From Homalodisca vitripennis (taxonomy: Eukaryota > Arthropoda > Insecta > Hemiptera > Cicadellidae), in the NCBI RefSeq assembly GCF_021130785.1, contig NC_060214.1, forward strand, positions 104,772,001 to 104,836,000: DNA of 64,000 bases. Direction: 5' to 3'. Both the position numbers and the translations under genes were made by a program. The stretch's first letter is position 1, and every line of letters begins with the position of its first letter. The notes beneath the pieces are model-generated. The model saw only the letters and a program-made list of their open reading frames with translations. It searched no databases and was not told the DNA's origin. Of this stretch, positions 35,341-47,800 are shown piece by piece.

Positions 35341-36852
35341 ATATAACATGTAAAAAAGTTGCACGTTTTCTGGATTCTCTTAGTTATTAAAAGTTCGGTA
35401 TTAAAACATCGGATAAATATAACAGCAATACCAGGAAGTCGTGACAAATTGTTCCTCTTATTGACTCGATGAAAAGCGCTGATCATCTCGTCAGCAATTT
35501 CTATTTAAGCTCTATCCTAAGCTTTGCAATATTTCCAATACTGATATATTGTTTTCCTCCAGAACTACTTGGAGTTCAACACAATATTGTTCTAAATCCT
35601 TTCATTTCCAAAACTGTAAATTTATTTTTAAATATTTTTCTCATTATTAATTTCTCTAAGGAACTCTTAAATTTTACCCAAATTTAAGTTTTAATTTTAA
35701 AACTCATTGAAATCATGCACGTTTACTTTTTGTTCCTACCATATTGCATTTAACGCCTTTAAGATATCTCCAAAGTTTCTAAGCGAGTTTAAATACCTTT
35801 TCTCCTCACCTGGTCGCAAGGGCCATACATCTACTAGAGTCCTGCTCCTCTGTAAGGAATATCAGCCGAGCTCACGTTGCATGAACACGTTTCTCAGTCA
35901 CTAAACGTCAGTTTCAACTGATAAACCACATAAGCACACTTAACAGTTATTCATAAATAAATGCGTTAAAAAAAAGTCACAACTACAATACAGCAACAAT
36001 GAATACTATGGTAAGTAGGAATCACATGGGAACACTTAAAAGAGAACCACGCCACAATACGTCCACACTTGAAGTCTGACTCGCCACTGATCATAGGTTA
36101 ATTCGTATAAAAATAGCAATTTAATTGAAAGCCATTGTTTCTAATTGATAAATTTATATATTTTTAGAATTTTAAAAATTGTGAATAGACACCATGTCTT
36201 GTATATTGATGTTAAGGTTACAAACTGAAAGACTTTACAATTTATAGATTTTTCAATAGGCTATATTATGTTTTAAAATCGTATTTATGAAGTAGATATA
36301 AAACTTTGATCATATTGAGTAGACGCTTTATTTCGGTAGAAACAGTAAGCGTTGAATATAGTTTCTTGTTACAAAGTTACGTGGAGTGAGTGGCAGGAGG
36401 AATTGTGATAAGATGTTTCTGTAAGTTTCTTGAGACATTTCTCTAAAGTTTAACCGTCCTCAATTTAAAGACTATTAACTCCACTTCACTACCTCTATAT
36501 GTACACAATGCCTTTTATAGTACATCAATTCAATTCCACAATAAATAGTTTTAGAATGACCGTTAATGAACATTGAACGACACTGTACTACATACTTACA
36601 GGAAGATTGTTGTGACATCGCTCTCAGTGATTCTTGCTCTAAATATTTTGCTCTTGGACATGACTCTGAAAAAAGTGAAGCAAGTTAGAATAGACGTAAA
36701 AAACATGTCGTTGACTCATTTGTCTCCTATATTTTGCTAGGGTCGGTGGCACTAACTAGTTTAACTTGTTGACATTTCTTCATTGCCGAAACCTTAAACA
36801 TAATTAATCCCTTAAATTTATTATCAAAATATTTAATTGTTCATATTTCAAG
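35341..36852. other. AT-rich DNA ahead of the segmental duplication
   Basis: Two open frames of 65-72 codons (35469-35687, 35707-35904) lack recognisable motifs. The first is hydrophobic, as expected from T-rich sequence. Similarity to copy B begins only at 36853. Confidence 0.45.
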
Positions 36853-39800
36853 GTATGGTTATAGGCATCCAAATATACTTCGTATACTTGAAGCACAGTG
36901 GATTTAGAAATAATTTAAAATTTAAGAAAAGAATTTAGTTTTTTGCAGTAAACTCAGTAAAATGCGAATACGTATTTACCATTGAAATTAAGACCGTTGA
37001 TGGTCAAAAACTAGGTAATGTAGTAGAAAATTAATTTTGGTCTAGATTCCTTTAGATTCAAACAATCCGCAAATAAACAATACAATTGTTGAACGTAAGT
37101 TTTAAAGAGATTGGTTCGGCAACTTCTTGAAGCTTGTTTTTTAAGCTTTGACGGTTTATGCGACTTAAGCGTAGGTATGAATTCGTAAAAGATCATTCTA
37201 CACCCAGTCAAATCTTAAATCGAAGAAGCAGATATCGTTGCCAAGTCCGAACTATTTACAAAAAAGTGTTTCAGGATAGACTAATTAGCTAGAGATAAGT
37301 GATTACGTCATAAATGCGGCAGAACTTCCCTCTAAAAATGTGAAATACACTGCATAAAGAACTGTGTATCCTTCACCTAATGCCCTCGAATTCGTATATA
37401 GTTCAAAAACCCGAAATGAATTCGTTAAAACGAAACATATCAAAATGGTACCTTTGCATATGTATTTTTGTGGAGCCTTGAGTCCAAATATGGACATCTT
37501 AATTAAGTGCTTGGTGTCGTTTAAAATAGTATTTTAAGCACAAGTAATTAAAATATGACACTTTTGATGAACAAGAACATATAAAACAGTACTCTTTAGA
37601 ACTGATCTGAAAATAAAAATGAGTCTAATATGCCACATGTTTAATTAAATATGACAACAAATTAGAATGAAGCAGACTGATATACGACCCTTACAGCAGT
37701 TCCACATGCCAATTTATCGATGAATAGGATCTGCAGACACGAAATCGTATTCTTACCATTTTGAATAATGGTTTACATTAGTCTGGTACATGTCACGTGT
37801 CACTTACATAGTTGGAGTGGCTCCAAGTAGTATGTTCACGTCACTGAACATTAATAGCGAGGTTACATTGATTGATTTCACTATTTTGTCACCTGCAGTC
37901 TCAACTGTGGAAGGTGTAAGTTTTTTATGGAGTCTTGTATATTCTTTGTGTTGTGCGTGTATGTAATATGTGCACACATTGTCACACGATATAAATGTTG
38001 AAATTCTTGTTATTATAAGATGATATATCGTAATTGATGTCACTTTAATACTTAAGTCAGTAAAATACTGTAGCATTTAAAAATTGTAAGGACAACGTAA
38101 GATTTTAGTAAAGGGTACGTAAATCTCTTAAATATCGCTGCTACTGACAGCAGTTTATCTAAAAGTTCTTAAATCCAATAAAAAAATAAAAATTCATTTT
38201 TAGCAGAAACAAAATATTTTAACCAGATTTGACCAAATTTAGCAAGAAAAAGGTTGTATGTGATAGTTTTGGAATGTCATACTCGTAAAGTGGGGCATTT
38301 GAGTTAAAGAATTAAATTATTAAAATTATAGCTTTACGCGAAAATAAACAGTTAATATACAACAAATATTAAAGCTGCTAATAACTTAAGATTTAACTAA
38401 GTAAAAGATGTTCACTGAATGATTTATTTATTCCTCCACAGTCTACTCGTTGTTTAGAAACAATGATTGTCGATTACACGAGTATAACAACTTTTCTAAC
38501 TAATTTTTTAGCCGGAAATAATAATGGTTTAGTCTTATACATAAAAATAACTTACATTTAACTTAAAAATACGTGTAATTCCACAACATATATTCCTTAC
38601 AAATTTTCCGTCTACATAATATACAGTAATGTTATTGTTACTTTATAGTTTTTCTGTTCTTCAATTTTTAGTGGTTATAGAACACGTTTTTGTATTAGTG
38701 ATAGAATTAAAATTTTATATTGGCAAGACAAGTCTATTTTTATCATTACTTTTTACTCTTTTTCAGGTACATACAATTAAAATAAATAAGACCTATTTTA
38801 TTTTTACTTTGAAAAAAATGAAAAGACTTTTTTTAAACCTTTACAGAAACTACGCGTTGTATGTTTTGCACAACGGAAAAATGTAAAGGCAGTAGCGGGA
38901 TTGACCAACAGAAGTGACTACTTCTTATAACGAACTGTCAATAAAATCAACCACATACTAAAATTAGTGGTAAAATACTGATTTGAGTACATTTACAAAC
39001 TAAAAGTGTATTCATTAATGAATCGAACGAAAAGTGTATTAACTTACTCCATCATTTAATAGCAGTATTTCATGTTCTTCGGATTCTAAATTCAATATCA
39101 GCACAGTTAATATTAATTACTATTCAACTTCACTAATAGTTTCATCCTAGCGAGATTTAAACAAGGATTAGAAATTAATTAGATCTTTTATACAACATAA
39201 AGCCTTAATGTGATTTAATCCTGGAAGAAAACTAGTTTTTCTGTTTTATAATTATAACCTTAAATTCGTAAACTCAAAATAAGGAAGACATGCCTTATGA
39301 AGTACAGTTTTTTCCTGCTTTGTTTACGATCCGCAAAGCTCTTTGGGGGTTTAGTTGAAATTTGTATTTTATACATAAAAAAATCTCAACTAATTTTCTA
39401 AATTTTTAGGCTGAATAAAAAAAATATATCATTTTGAATTGTAATCATACACAGTTTTCAATATATTCATATTCCAATTTATTTCGTTTCAATAAATAAT
39501 TTTTATTGTTTTTCAGAAATTACCTAATGTTTCTTTCTCTCACAGATTTAAACTTTTTTGGAATATTCTATGGTCAATAACGTGTATAAACTTAATTTCT
39601 TTATTTTGCGTGCAAAATTGTAAACATTAGAAATTGTAAAACAAGTTGCCTGGTACCAAAAATGTTTAGGATACTTTAGCACTATTTATTTCAGTTTTAA
39701 ATATATTACTGTTATTTTTAAGTTGTATAATTTTGGTAAGAATAACGTAAATACCAAATTAACCAAATAATGTTATAGCAGTTTTACGGTGCACAAATTC

Positions 39801-39867
39801 TCCGTTGATAAATAAGGATTTTAAGCTAGTGTCTTGAGCTTCCTGCAAATTCATATTATAGTCAGAA
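36853..39867 (+). repeat. Segmental duplication copy A, left part
   Basis: From TATGGTTATAGGCAT onward the sequence matches 55499-58548 in the same orientation, with scattered substitutions (roughly one per 20 bases where checked) and small indels. Sequence before 36853 is unrelated to that before 55499, so this is the true left edge. No open frame stays under visible constraint between the copies. Confidence 0.93.
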
Positions 39868-40429
39868 CTCGTACAATAATTTAATTTTAGTTACCATTTA
39901 ATTATGCTTATAGAACTATTTAAATAGTCAGACATGTTGGGTGAAACACAATTAGAGTACATTTTATTCTAATAAATATTTATTTGAAACTCATATGAGA
40001 TATTACCTTGATAAAGCATGTGCAACTAACCCATTTATACCAGCACTCCCGTGGTCTTCACTCAAAGCTCATTATACTCCTTATATTGTACCATTATCCT
40101 GCTAGTCTGAGCTTTCCTCTCTTCTTATGAAAAATTTAATCTTTCAAAAGCTAGCCAAGGACAGTGTTTCCACTTCTCAAGTGACGTATTTATTAAACGG
40201 GACTTCCAGCGTATATCTGTAACGTATTAAGTAATTAGGCATTTTCAATTTTAAATCATTTCTTCATTAGTACAATTTTGACTGAATTAGATTGTACCTC
40301 AAAATACCCACAAGTTTTTAAACTCCTTTTTGGGATGGAACAATTGGTTTTTTTTAGCATTAATTAAGTTATTTAGTATGAATCTTATAAAATTATATTA
40401 CTAAATATGTAAATTTAATGGATGGTTCT

Positions 40430-40690
40430 CGACATGCAATGTTAAAAAATAGCAAACCGTTAATCCTATAACACTGTTTTGATTGATCGTTTGCCAAGCA
40501 TATCAGTCGAGAGACTGTAAAGATTGCATTCGTGTATAATTCTATGTCTGTCTCTAAGGCCAATACCTTGAGATCGAACAGATCTATAGACTTGAAATTT
40601 TATATCATTTTTATATAAGCAACATCTAGTTCATTATGGTGCGTGTCTATGCATTGGATGTGGTGGCATAAAATGTGTTTTCATTAATCT
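40430..40690 (-). repeat. Diverged short interspersed repeat
   Basis: TCTATGTCTGTCTCTAAGGC, a following GATCGAACAGATCTATAGAC stretch and TGGTGCGTGTCTATGCATTG parallel the order of parts in the 6.1-kb repeat. The boundaries and the orientation are uncertain. Confidence 0.35.
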
Positions 40691-41054
40691 TAAGAGTAAC
40701 CTAATAGCATCAAGAAAATCACGGAATAAATTCATTTACAGCTAATATTTATATTGACTGTATGACATTTAGCATATGTCATAATAAAAATAACTAGCTT
40801 AAGGAAAAGGAAAACAATAAATCTTTCTTCCGACTTCTGAATTTTACACGATACATGGTGTGGCGAACTAGTACCTTGCATTACATTAAATAATATTTTA
40901 AGCCCACTAACGCTCTATGGTTCAAGTGTAATAATATCGTAACCTATAACATAATCGTAACTGTTATTCAGTTAAAGATGTTAATATTGTATCATACCGA
41001 GACAACGTAGGAAGAACCCAACATATCGTAACGAAAGAAGTAATCGGTAGACGC

Positions 41055-41450
41055 AACGACAGACGGACGTACTTTTTTCCTTTTCGGTTTAAAATTAACA
41101 GAGCTAATTCTTCGAACAAGATAAATTTCCAAGTTTCAAGCCTCTAGGACCTTTTCTTTCAAGATTTATCGTACATACGGGCAGGCGACCAGGACCCTTT
41201 TACATTTTAACCTCAAAATTAATAACGTTACTGAATGGACGTAGAGAATCCTATATTCTAAGTTTAAAGTCTCTTGGACTTTTCTAGCATTGCACAGACG
41301 GGCAGGAGTACAGATAGATATACAGCCCATTTAAATTTAAATCCCAAAATAAATAACTTTCATCCTTGGAGCAAGAGGAACCCATGTACCAAATTTCAAT
41401 TCTCTACATTCTACTAATAGTTTTTGCTCAAACAGACGAACAACGAAACG
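41055..41450 (+). repeat. Decayed tandem repeat, about 120-140-bp units, next to a 5S SINE
   Basis: Three diverged units share an AAGTTTCAAGCCTCTAGGAC-type stretch (near 41130, 41258, 41390) and an ACAGACGG- or CATACGGGCAG-type end (near 41173, 41295, 41432). They resemble SINE or LINE tail segments and may belong to one composite insertion with the 5S-derived element that follows. Confidence 0.5.
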
Positions 41451-41474
41451 ATTCCAAGAATTAAAGTTAAGTAG

Positions 41475-41697
41475 AGACCTTATTTTACCAGGCGAAGTTA
41501 GAAGCTCTCTCTAACACCTGGGGACCAACTGCTTAAAGATGACTTCCGAAACACCACCAACGGCCGGGCAGACGGACTGCAAGGACAGGATCACTCAGCG
41601 GTCACCCATCCAAGCAGCCGCCATGCTAGACGTTGCTTGATCTGGTTATCAAGCGATAACCGCTGTACCCGCTACACTGCGTCATAGGCCAAGAAGT
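41475..41697 (-). mobile_element. 5S rRNA-derived SINE (SINE3-type), minus strand
   Basis: Read on the minus strand from 41697, the first ~95 nt follow eukaryotic 5S rRNA nearly position for position. GGTTATCGCTTGATAACC corresponds to the 5S GGTTCTCGTCCGATCACC. AAGCAACGTC corresponds to AAGCAGCGTC, the internal promoter box. CTTGGATGGGTGACCGC corresponds to CTTAGATGGGGGACCGC. The alignment needs no large gap in this core. After ACCGC (41597) the sequence becomes a non-rRNA body (TCGGAAGTCATCTTTAAGCA, then GGTCCCCAGGTGTTAGAGAG) ending near 41475. A 5S head plus an unrelated body is the SINE3 layout. A plain 5S pseudogene is less likely given the body. Confidence 0.7.
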
Positions 41698-41795
41698 TCC
41701 TGTAGGGCCCTAATTAAATCAAATAGAATGAAAGACATTGGAATATAAGACGTATTATTCTATGCAGTTTTGGCTTACTTTACACATGTTGAGAT

Positions 41796-42218
41796 ATGAC
41801 TTATGATGCCTTGATTAAAGAGGAATATACATTTGCTGTAGCTTATTGCCTTGAAAGTGAATTTGATGTTTATTTTACCAACTCTAAAAAAGAGGAGGTT
41901 ATAACATTCGATCGGTTTCTTTGTTCCTTTTTTATGTGCGACGACCTATTTAACAAAATTAGTGATCTGGATGAAGATTGTTCTATAAATAAGGATTTTT
42001 ATCGATTGTACATGTATCTCCTCAGGAACTCACTTTGGAAATGTTACATATACAATCATATGGTGATACCAACAATAACAATTTGCAGAGAGGTGGTAAA
42101 ATTACTACGACTTGCCTCAGAATTACTGAGAAATTTTACTTTTCTTTTCTGGCTTCTGAATGACGCCCGATTGCAGGCAATATATGAAAGCAGTTCTGAA
42201 GAAACGGGACAGGGTTGA
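41796..42218 (+). CDS. Unrecognised 140-codon open frame
   Basis: This is the longest open frame outside retroelements and satellites. An in-frame TGA lies two codons before the ATG, so it is not the tail of a longer frame; an AG at 41792-41793 could be a weak splice acceptor. The predicted protein is mixed in composition, acidic in the first half (SKKEEVITFD, SDLDEDCSINKD), with Tyr/Leu/Cys-rich helix-like stretches (YRLYMYLLRN) and a Leu/Phe-rich C-terminal part. There is no signal peptide, zinc finger or catalytic motif that I recognise. Near its end a second frame (KAVLKKRDRVDCEVLNLPNH, from about 42185) continues into the decayed repeats, which hints that a longer gene was frameshifted. 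It could be a degraded gene, an exon or chance. No function is proposed. Confidence 0.35.
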   Translation: MTYDALIKEEYTFAVAYCLESEFDVYFTNSKKEEVITFDRFLCSFFMCDDLFNKISDLDEDCSINKDFYRLYMYLLRNSLWKCYIYNHMVIPTITICREVVKLLRLASELLRNFTFLFWLLNDARLQAIYESSSEETGQG

Positions 42219-43130
42219 TTGCGAAGTTTTAAATTTACCAAATCACTATATGTTACCTCATAGTTTTTGTAAAAAGTTTCCTAGCCAATATCAGGGTTCC
42301 ATAAAACGCTCCTATAGAAGTACTTGACATGGAGGAACATAACAGTATAAGATGCTGAGATGTGTTTTATTCCAATTCCCTCAACTTACATCACAGAGGC
42401 TAAGGAACATACCATTAACAATGGTAAAGATCCTAGTGACGTTTCTATTGGAGGCTATGTCGAATTCAGTCTTTTAGTGGACGAGCCAGAATTGAGTGTG
42501 GATATGGGAATTTTCCCTATCGTTATAAGTTACATCTGAGTTCGTGTGAGATGCTTCCTACTCAACATCAGGGCATTATATGGAAATGCTCCTCTAGGAG
42601 TCCTGTAAATTAAATATTACATGGAGTAACAAGGTGGAATAAGATATCGAGATGTAGTTATTTTTGGAAATGGCGATAACTCTCATATGCATATCGTTCT
42701 ACATAGTAAAGTCCTGCTTTGAGGCAATGTGGAATTTCTGTTGGAGCAATGAGGCAGGATTGAGTGTAGACATTTCAATTTTTAAAATAACCATATGTTA
42801 TCTAGGAGTTGTAGGAAGTTTCCTAGTTTACCTTAGAGTTCCAGATAATGTTGCCCTTTGAATCATGAGGAAACACAAGACAGAATGAATTACTCATATG
42901 AGTTTTCTTCCGATGACTATATCCTACTTCGCAAATGCTAGGAACCTACCTTTATTTGGAATATCGGCACGAGTCTCGTTCCTGTTAGTGGGAGCAATGA
43001 AAGAGGATTGAATGCTGAGATTGGAATTTTTAAACCACCACGCATTTGATATCTCAGTGTTGAATAGGAAGCTTCTCGGTTCACATCAGAATTTCAAATC
43101 ACATTCCTTTCAACCATGGCACGCAGCAAA
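42190..43130 (+). repeat. Decayed tandem repeat, about 250-285-bp units
   Basis: The anchor GGATTGAGTGTGGA-like string occurs at about 42206, 42491, 42757 and 43004. Each is followed at a similar distance by GTAGGAAGTTTCCTAG-like, CATCAGGGTTCCATA-like and GCTCCTCTAGGAGTCCTG-like segments, in the same order but diverged. Units 1 and 2 are open for 35-57 codons in one shared frame (pattern R-[VI]-[DE]-C, then Y-x-L, then P-x-Q-x-Q-G). Units 2 and 3 are open in another frame, so the coding reading is ambiguous. This may be a decayed array of gene pieces or a simple old satellite. Confidence 0.55.
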
Positions 43131-43282
43131 TGAAATATATATTTATTTTAACGACAATCACTGAGTATAGTTGCTAGGGTCGCAGCAGAGAGACAAAAAT
43201 ACACAATATTAGTTCCTAAAAATTAAACATAATGTAGTATTTTAAATTTAAAAAATACCCGGCTTCAATATTTGTACCAATT

Positions 43283-43335
43283 TAAGGGGGTGTAAATACC
43301 CCCCAAAGGGGGGGGGGTTTAGGGGGTATTTGTAC
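43283..43335 (+). other. G/C-homopolymer hairpin cluster
   Basis: GGGGGT-GTAAAT-ACCCCC is followed at once by CCCCCC-AAA-GGGGGGGGGG and then TTTAGGGGGTATTTG. The runs can form alternative hairpins, and the G-runs could form a quadruplex. They are isolated in very AT-rich DNA. Confidence 0.75.
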
Positions 43336-44802
43336 TAATTTTAGTTTTTTATTTGTAACAATTAAAACTAATTTTAATTTGACAAAATAAAAGGTAACTC
43401 CAAATACAACGTAATTAACCCAATGAAACATAATATTTAGGCAGATCCATATTTTTAATATAATAAAATTCATTATATGATAAATTAGGCAATTTTATAA
43501 TTTAACATGGGTATTTGAAATAATTAAAAAGGAAGTTTTCTTTGCTTAATTTTTCTTTATAGAAAATGGTCTTATAAATTAAATGAAGCCATACGCTAAA
43601 TCGCAGACAAGGACGATTAAATACCTGCACTTATGATTCATAATATCATACATACATAAACACATACACCAATGCTTTTTGTTGTATATTCATTGACACA
43701 CCAACAAATACATAGAACCTGTCAGTTATTCGACTATCGAAAGTATCACTTATTCTGATACAAAGTTCTAAATCTGAAAGTTTCTTTTGGTAGCTTACGA
43801 AACATAGAACTATTTATCTAATATATTTGTGTGATAAAATATGGATGGCTTCACCATATTGTAAAACCATATGTAAAACTGTACCTGTTTGTAATAATAA
43901 TCACACATTTAAAACAAACGCAATTTCCTTCCTTCATATGTTTGACACCATTAACACAGATTTTGATAAGTAATTAGGAAATTAAATATAAAATATTAAA
44001 TTCCTTTATTTTACTATAATATATTTAAATTAAGAAAAATAAGAACATAGTTTTAATCGTACATCAAATATATGCAAAAAGTACAAAGATATTTCGCGTC
44101 AATCTGACAAATTTTTCCCGTAGATAGTCACTTTATAAGGCAATCTACAACGAAATTCTATAGTAAAAACTAAACGATTTTGTCTCATATACCAGCCTAA
44201 AACGTTTCCAGGGAAACGCCGTACAACAAAACTCATTTTATTTTTTTATTTATGAGATAATTAAACTTTGAATAACACTACAATTTTTTTAAGATATTAA
44301 ATCCAATATTTAATTTAGTTATAACTTCATATACCTATAAGTAATTCTAATTGCCTGCAAAAACATAATCCATTGTGGTTATAGGATTAAATTAAACTTC
44401 TCTGAAATAATGATCTCCCATATATGTTGGTCATGCAGGTGTTTGATCAGCGAAAATCCTTGACTAGACGATCAGTAGAATTTCCTGTGGTGTGGATACC
44501 CAAAGGGCAATTACATTACAATAAAAGAGGTGCAGCACACATATTTGACTATTTGTGTATTAAAAACCATATTTACGTTTTAACTCCCGTAATATTCATA
44601 AAATGACTTTTTCCAAATAACATTGCCAAATACCCCACTGTGGCACTGGTAGACGCCTGGCGAGAATAATTGATCAATTCACAAGTTATCGACCGGGATT
44701 GAAAGTTATTTAATTAATAATATGATGTTAAAAATTGGAGTTGATAGTAGAAGGGAGAAAAGTTAGGGTTTTATTTTTAATGCCATATCATTAAAAAAAT
44801 AT

Positions 44803-47800
44803 TTAAAAGATTTATTCCAAAAATCGTATGAATGCTGCTCAATTATAAACATTAATTAGACTTTTTAATTTACGTTTGTTTACTGTGTTATTTTTATTAT
44901 ACCCTTTTGAAAACTTTTCTGAGCAGGCTTTTCTGAGTTTATTGCTAATTTCATTTGGTTAAATGTTTTACTATGTCTAATGGGTAAACCCATATAATTT
45001 TACCCAGATTGTTTAAGAAATGTATTTATTTTAACGTTGCAATCATGGTTAACTATGTGACCAATGAAAAAGTGTTCGCTAACGCTCAGCCAAATCACAT
45101 GTAGTGAAATGCACTTGTTGTTGATTATACATAACTGATGCCTAATGCACAATTTCAAGTCTATTGCTAACGTTACATGGTTTACTATGTAAAATTGTGA
45201 AATCCATATAATTTTACTCAGTTTGTTTAAAAAAACTTTGATATTAACGTTACCAATTTTCGCTAACGCTCAGTCAAATTACATGTAGTTAATTATAATC
45301 AATTTTATTGGTTATGCATAAATTATGCCTAATGCAGAATTTCAAGTCTATTTGTAGTTTGTTCTCAAGCCATCGTGATAACATACATACAAAAATAATC
45401 AGACTGAAAATCGTTGCTAACGCTCAGACAAGAATATAAATATAACTAATCTCCATATAAACTGTTCTACTCCTCGTTTACTATTTTAATTAAACGTATC
45501 CTATAGTAGGACCTTTAGTTTGTATAGTATCAATACGATAATACAATAATAAATATTTAAAATAATTAAAATTAATGATCGGGTTATCTGGTTAGTTATA
45601 AGTATGTATATATAACTTCATCCAATATTTCAAGAATTGTACATTATTGAAATTCAATGATTTTTATTCAAATACTAAATAAGGAACTCCTCAAAGGTAA
45701 TGTGATTGAAAACTTATTTGGGTTTCATATTCCAGTAATGTAATATTCCCAACTCGGTACTCAGCAAATTGTTTTACTCGCTCAACTGTCGGCCTTTACT
45801 GATTTCCTTGTAACTGTTATTAAATCATATTTACTATTTTATTAAAATTTCTAATAACTTTCTTTTTAAATTAGTCTTTTAGACAAATAACATTGAAGTT
45901 ATAGAATTGTAACCACCAGGCTTTGTAAGTTATTATATGTTAATCTATTAATTACAATGATATAATATTATGGTGATATTGCGTTGAAAATATCGAGATG
46001 ACGCCATTTCACATTCCGTTTTGTGCAGCATCTAAAGTTCAACATAAATTTGTGACGTCGTTTCGATACCAGGGACACCTATATAACAAAATCAAGGGCA
46101 ATCTAGATAAAAAATGAATTTTCATTGTCTCATCAGGTACCATGGAGTACACTTTATTAATGCAATTTAGTCATTGTTTGAAAATTAAAATTTCCAAATA
46201 CTTTCTAACGGTTTACTGTGAATTTTTGCAAATAATGAAGTTGTATGATTCATAATGATACTTTTTTAGAAATTATTGTGTTCATTGATTGTAGGAAAGT
46301 AGCAAACTCTCAAAAATATCTGAAAGCTCGAAAGGTGTTTTATTAATACCAAAAACTATTTAATTTTGTATATAATTGCATCCTAACTGAAAATTTCGTG
46401 ATATAAAACCACTTTGGCATTCTCCCTACATTAACACAAAAAGTCTTAAGCAAGTTGAAACAGGTAGAATTGTAGAACATATCTAACCAAATTACATTAA
46501 TATTTAAGTTGCAGAAATTTTTACATAAAGAAATCGTTTTCCTCTCGAATTCAGGAAATTCACCAGACGTGTCAAAAGCTTAAACAATCAATAACTTGAT
46601 ATGCCTTTTCTGATATGCGGATTAGTTGAATGAAATAGACTTATCTGAGGGTTACAAAAAACATTTTATTGAGTTGACAGTACAGCAGTTGTGAGGAAAT
46701 ACAATTACGGGTATTAATCATATTACGTCATACATACAGTACGTTTGAGTATTTTCTCTCACTACGTCAGCGCTTCTCAACTACGTGCCGAATTGTTGCA
46801 GAAGTGACGACAGTTTCACCCAATCATACAATCGGCGGCAATTTGCTTACAATTTGAGTTCTTGATCACCACCCATTGTGAAGGGTCACCACGTAGAATG
46901 TATATTTTCCATTAATGAGTTTCTTGTTTAAGTCAAACACGATAAAAATTTACGTAACTGTGATAAAAGATAGTAGCTTATGATTTTAATTAAGGGCGGA
47001 TTTTGCAAATAATCATAATTTAAATAAAATTAAAATCTCTTGTTTACAATTTTATAACAAAATCTACGTCAGTTGCTAAGCGCTTTCAACACTTTTAATA
47101 TAAAAAGACGAATTTAAATGCTATGAATATTTATGCTTAGAAGCAATGCATATAGTAGTACAATCGTGAAGTACAACTAGAATGCGTACTCTTTGGATAC
47201 GAAATTTAAAATAAATAATGAAAAGTGACTTTCAAACCAAGTATAACTTGTTGAATCCTTAATTTATTAAATATTAAATTAAAACTTTCGGTATAGTATG
47301 AAATTTTAAAAAAATTGAAACCTACTATTCTTGCTATATACCGTTTTTGTGATATTTACAGCATGTAACATCAATAAACTCATTTTCGACTATGTAGAAG
47401 TTAAGTTTCATACAAAATTAAAATTCTACACATTAAATAGTTCTTGGATACACTGTGGATAGTCAGGCTACTTAAACGTTCAGGCAGTTCCAATGGAATG
47501 ACATGTATGTAATTAAATACTGTGTTGCTTAAATAGAGATTTCATTCATTTACATTCAAAATTTTAAGCTCAATTTACTCTTGAGACATGATATTGAGTT
47601 ATAGCATTGCTGAGGCACGGCTAAAATATTATATCCCTTAACGCTTTTTTCTGAATTTTTGGCTTGAAGGTAATAATTGAATTCTCAATATACTCAAAAT
47701 ATTCCAAATTTTAAAGTCTTGATAAATAATAAAAATTTCAAATTGTATTCAACCAATTAATCCAAGATAGTTTCGAAATAAAAACGTATAGGAATTATAA

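Larger units (their letters stand above)
39868..44795 (+). other. 4.9-kb block present in copy A, absent from copy B
   Basis: Copy B passes directly from the equivalent of 39867 to the equivalent of about 44803 through an A-run at 58548-58557. In copy A the interval holds repeat fragments, a 5S-derived SINE, a 140-codon open frame, decayed tandem repeats and a G/C-rich hairpin cluster. No target-site duplication was seen at the ends, so deletion from copy B is as plausible as insertion into copy A. Confidence 0.85.

Noticed and set aside
44637..44705. tRNA-derived SINE head (TGGCACTGGTAGACGCCTGG)
   Set aside because: No B box follows at a suitable distance and no cloverleaf can be drawn.
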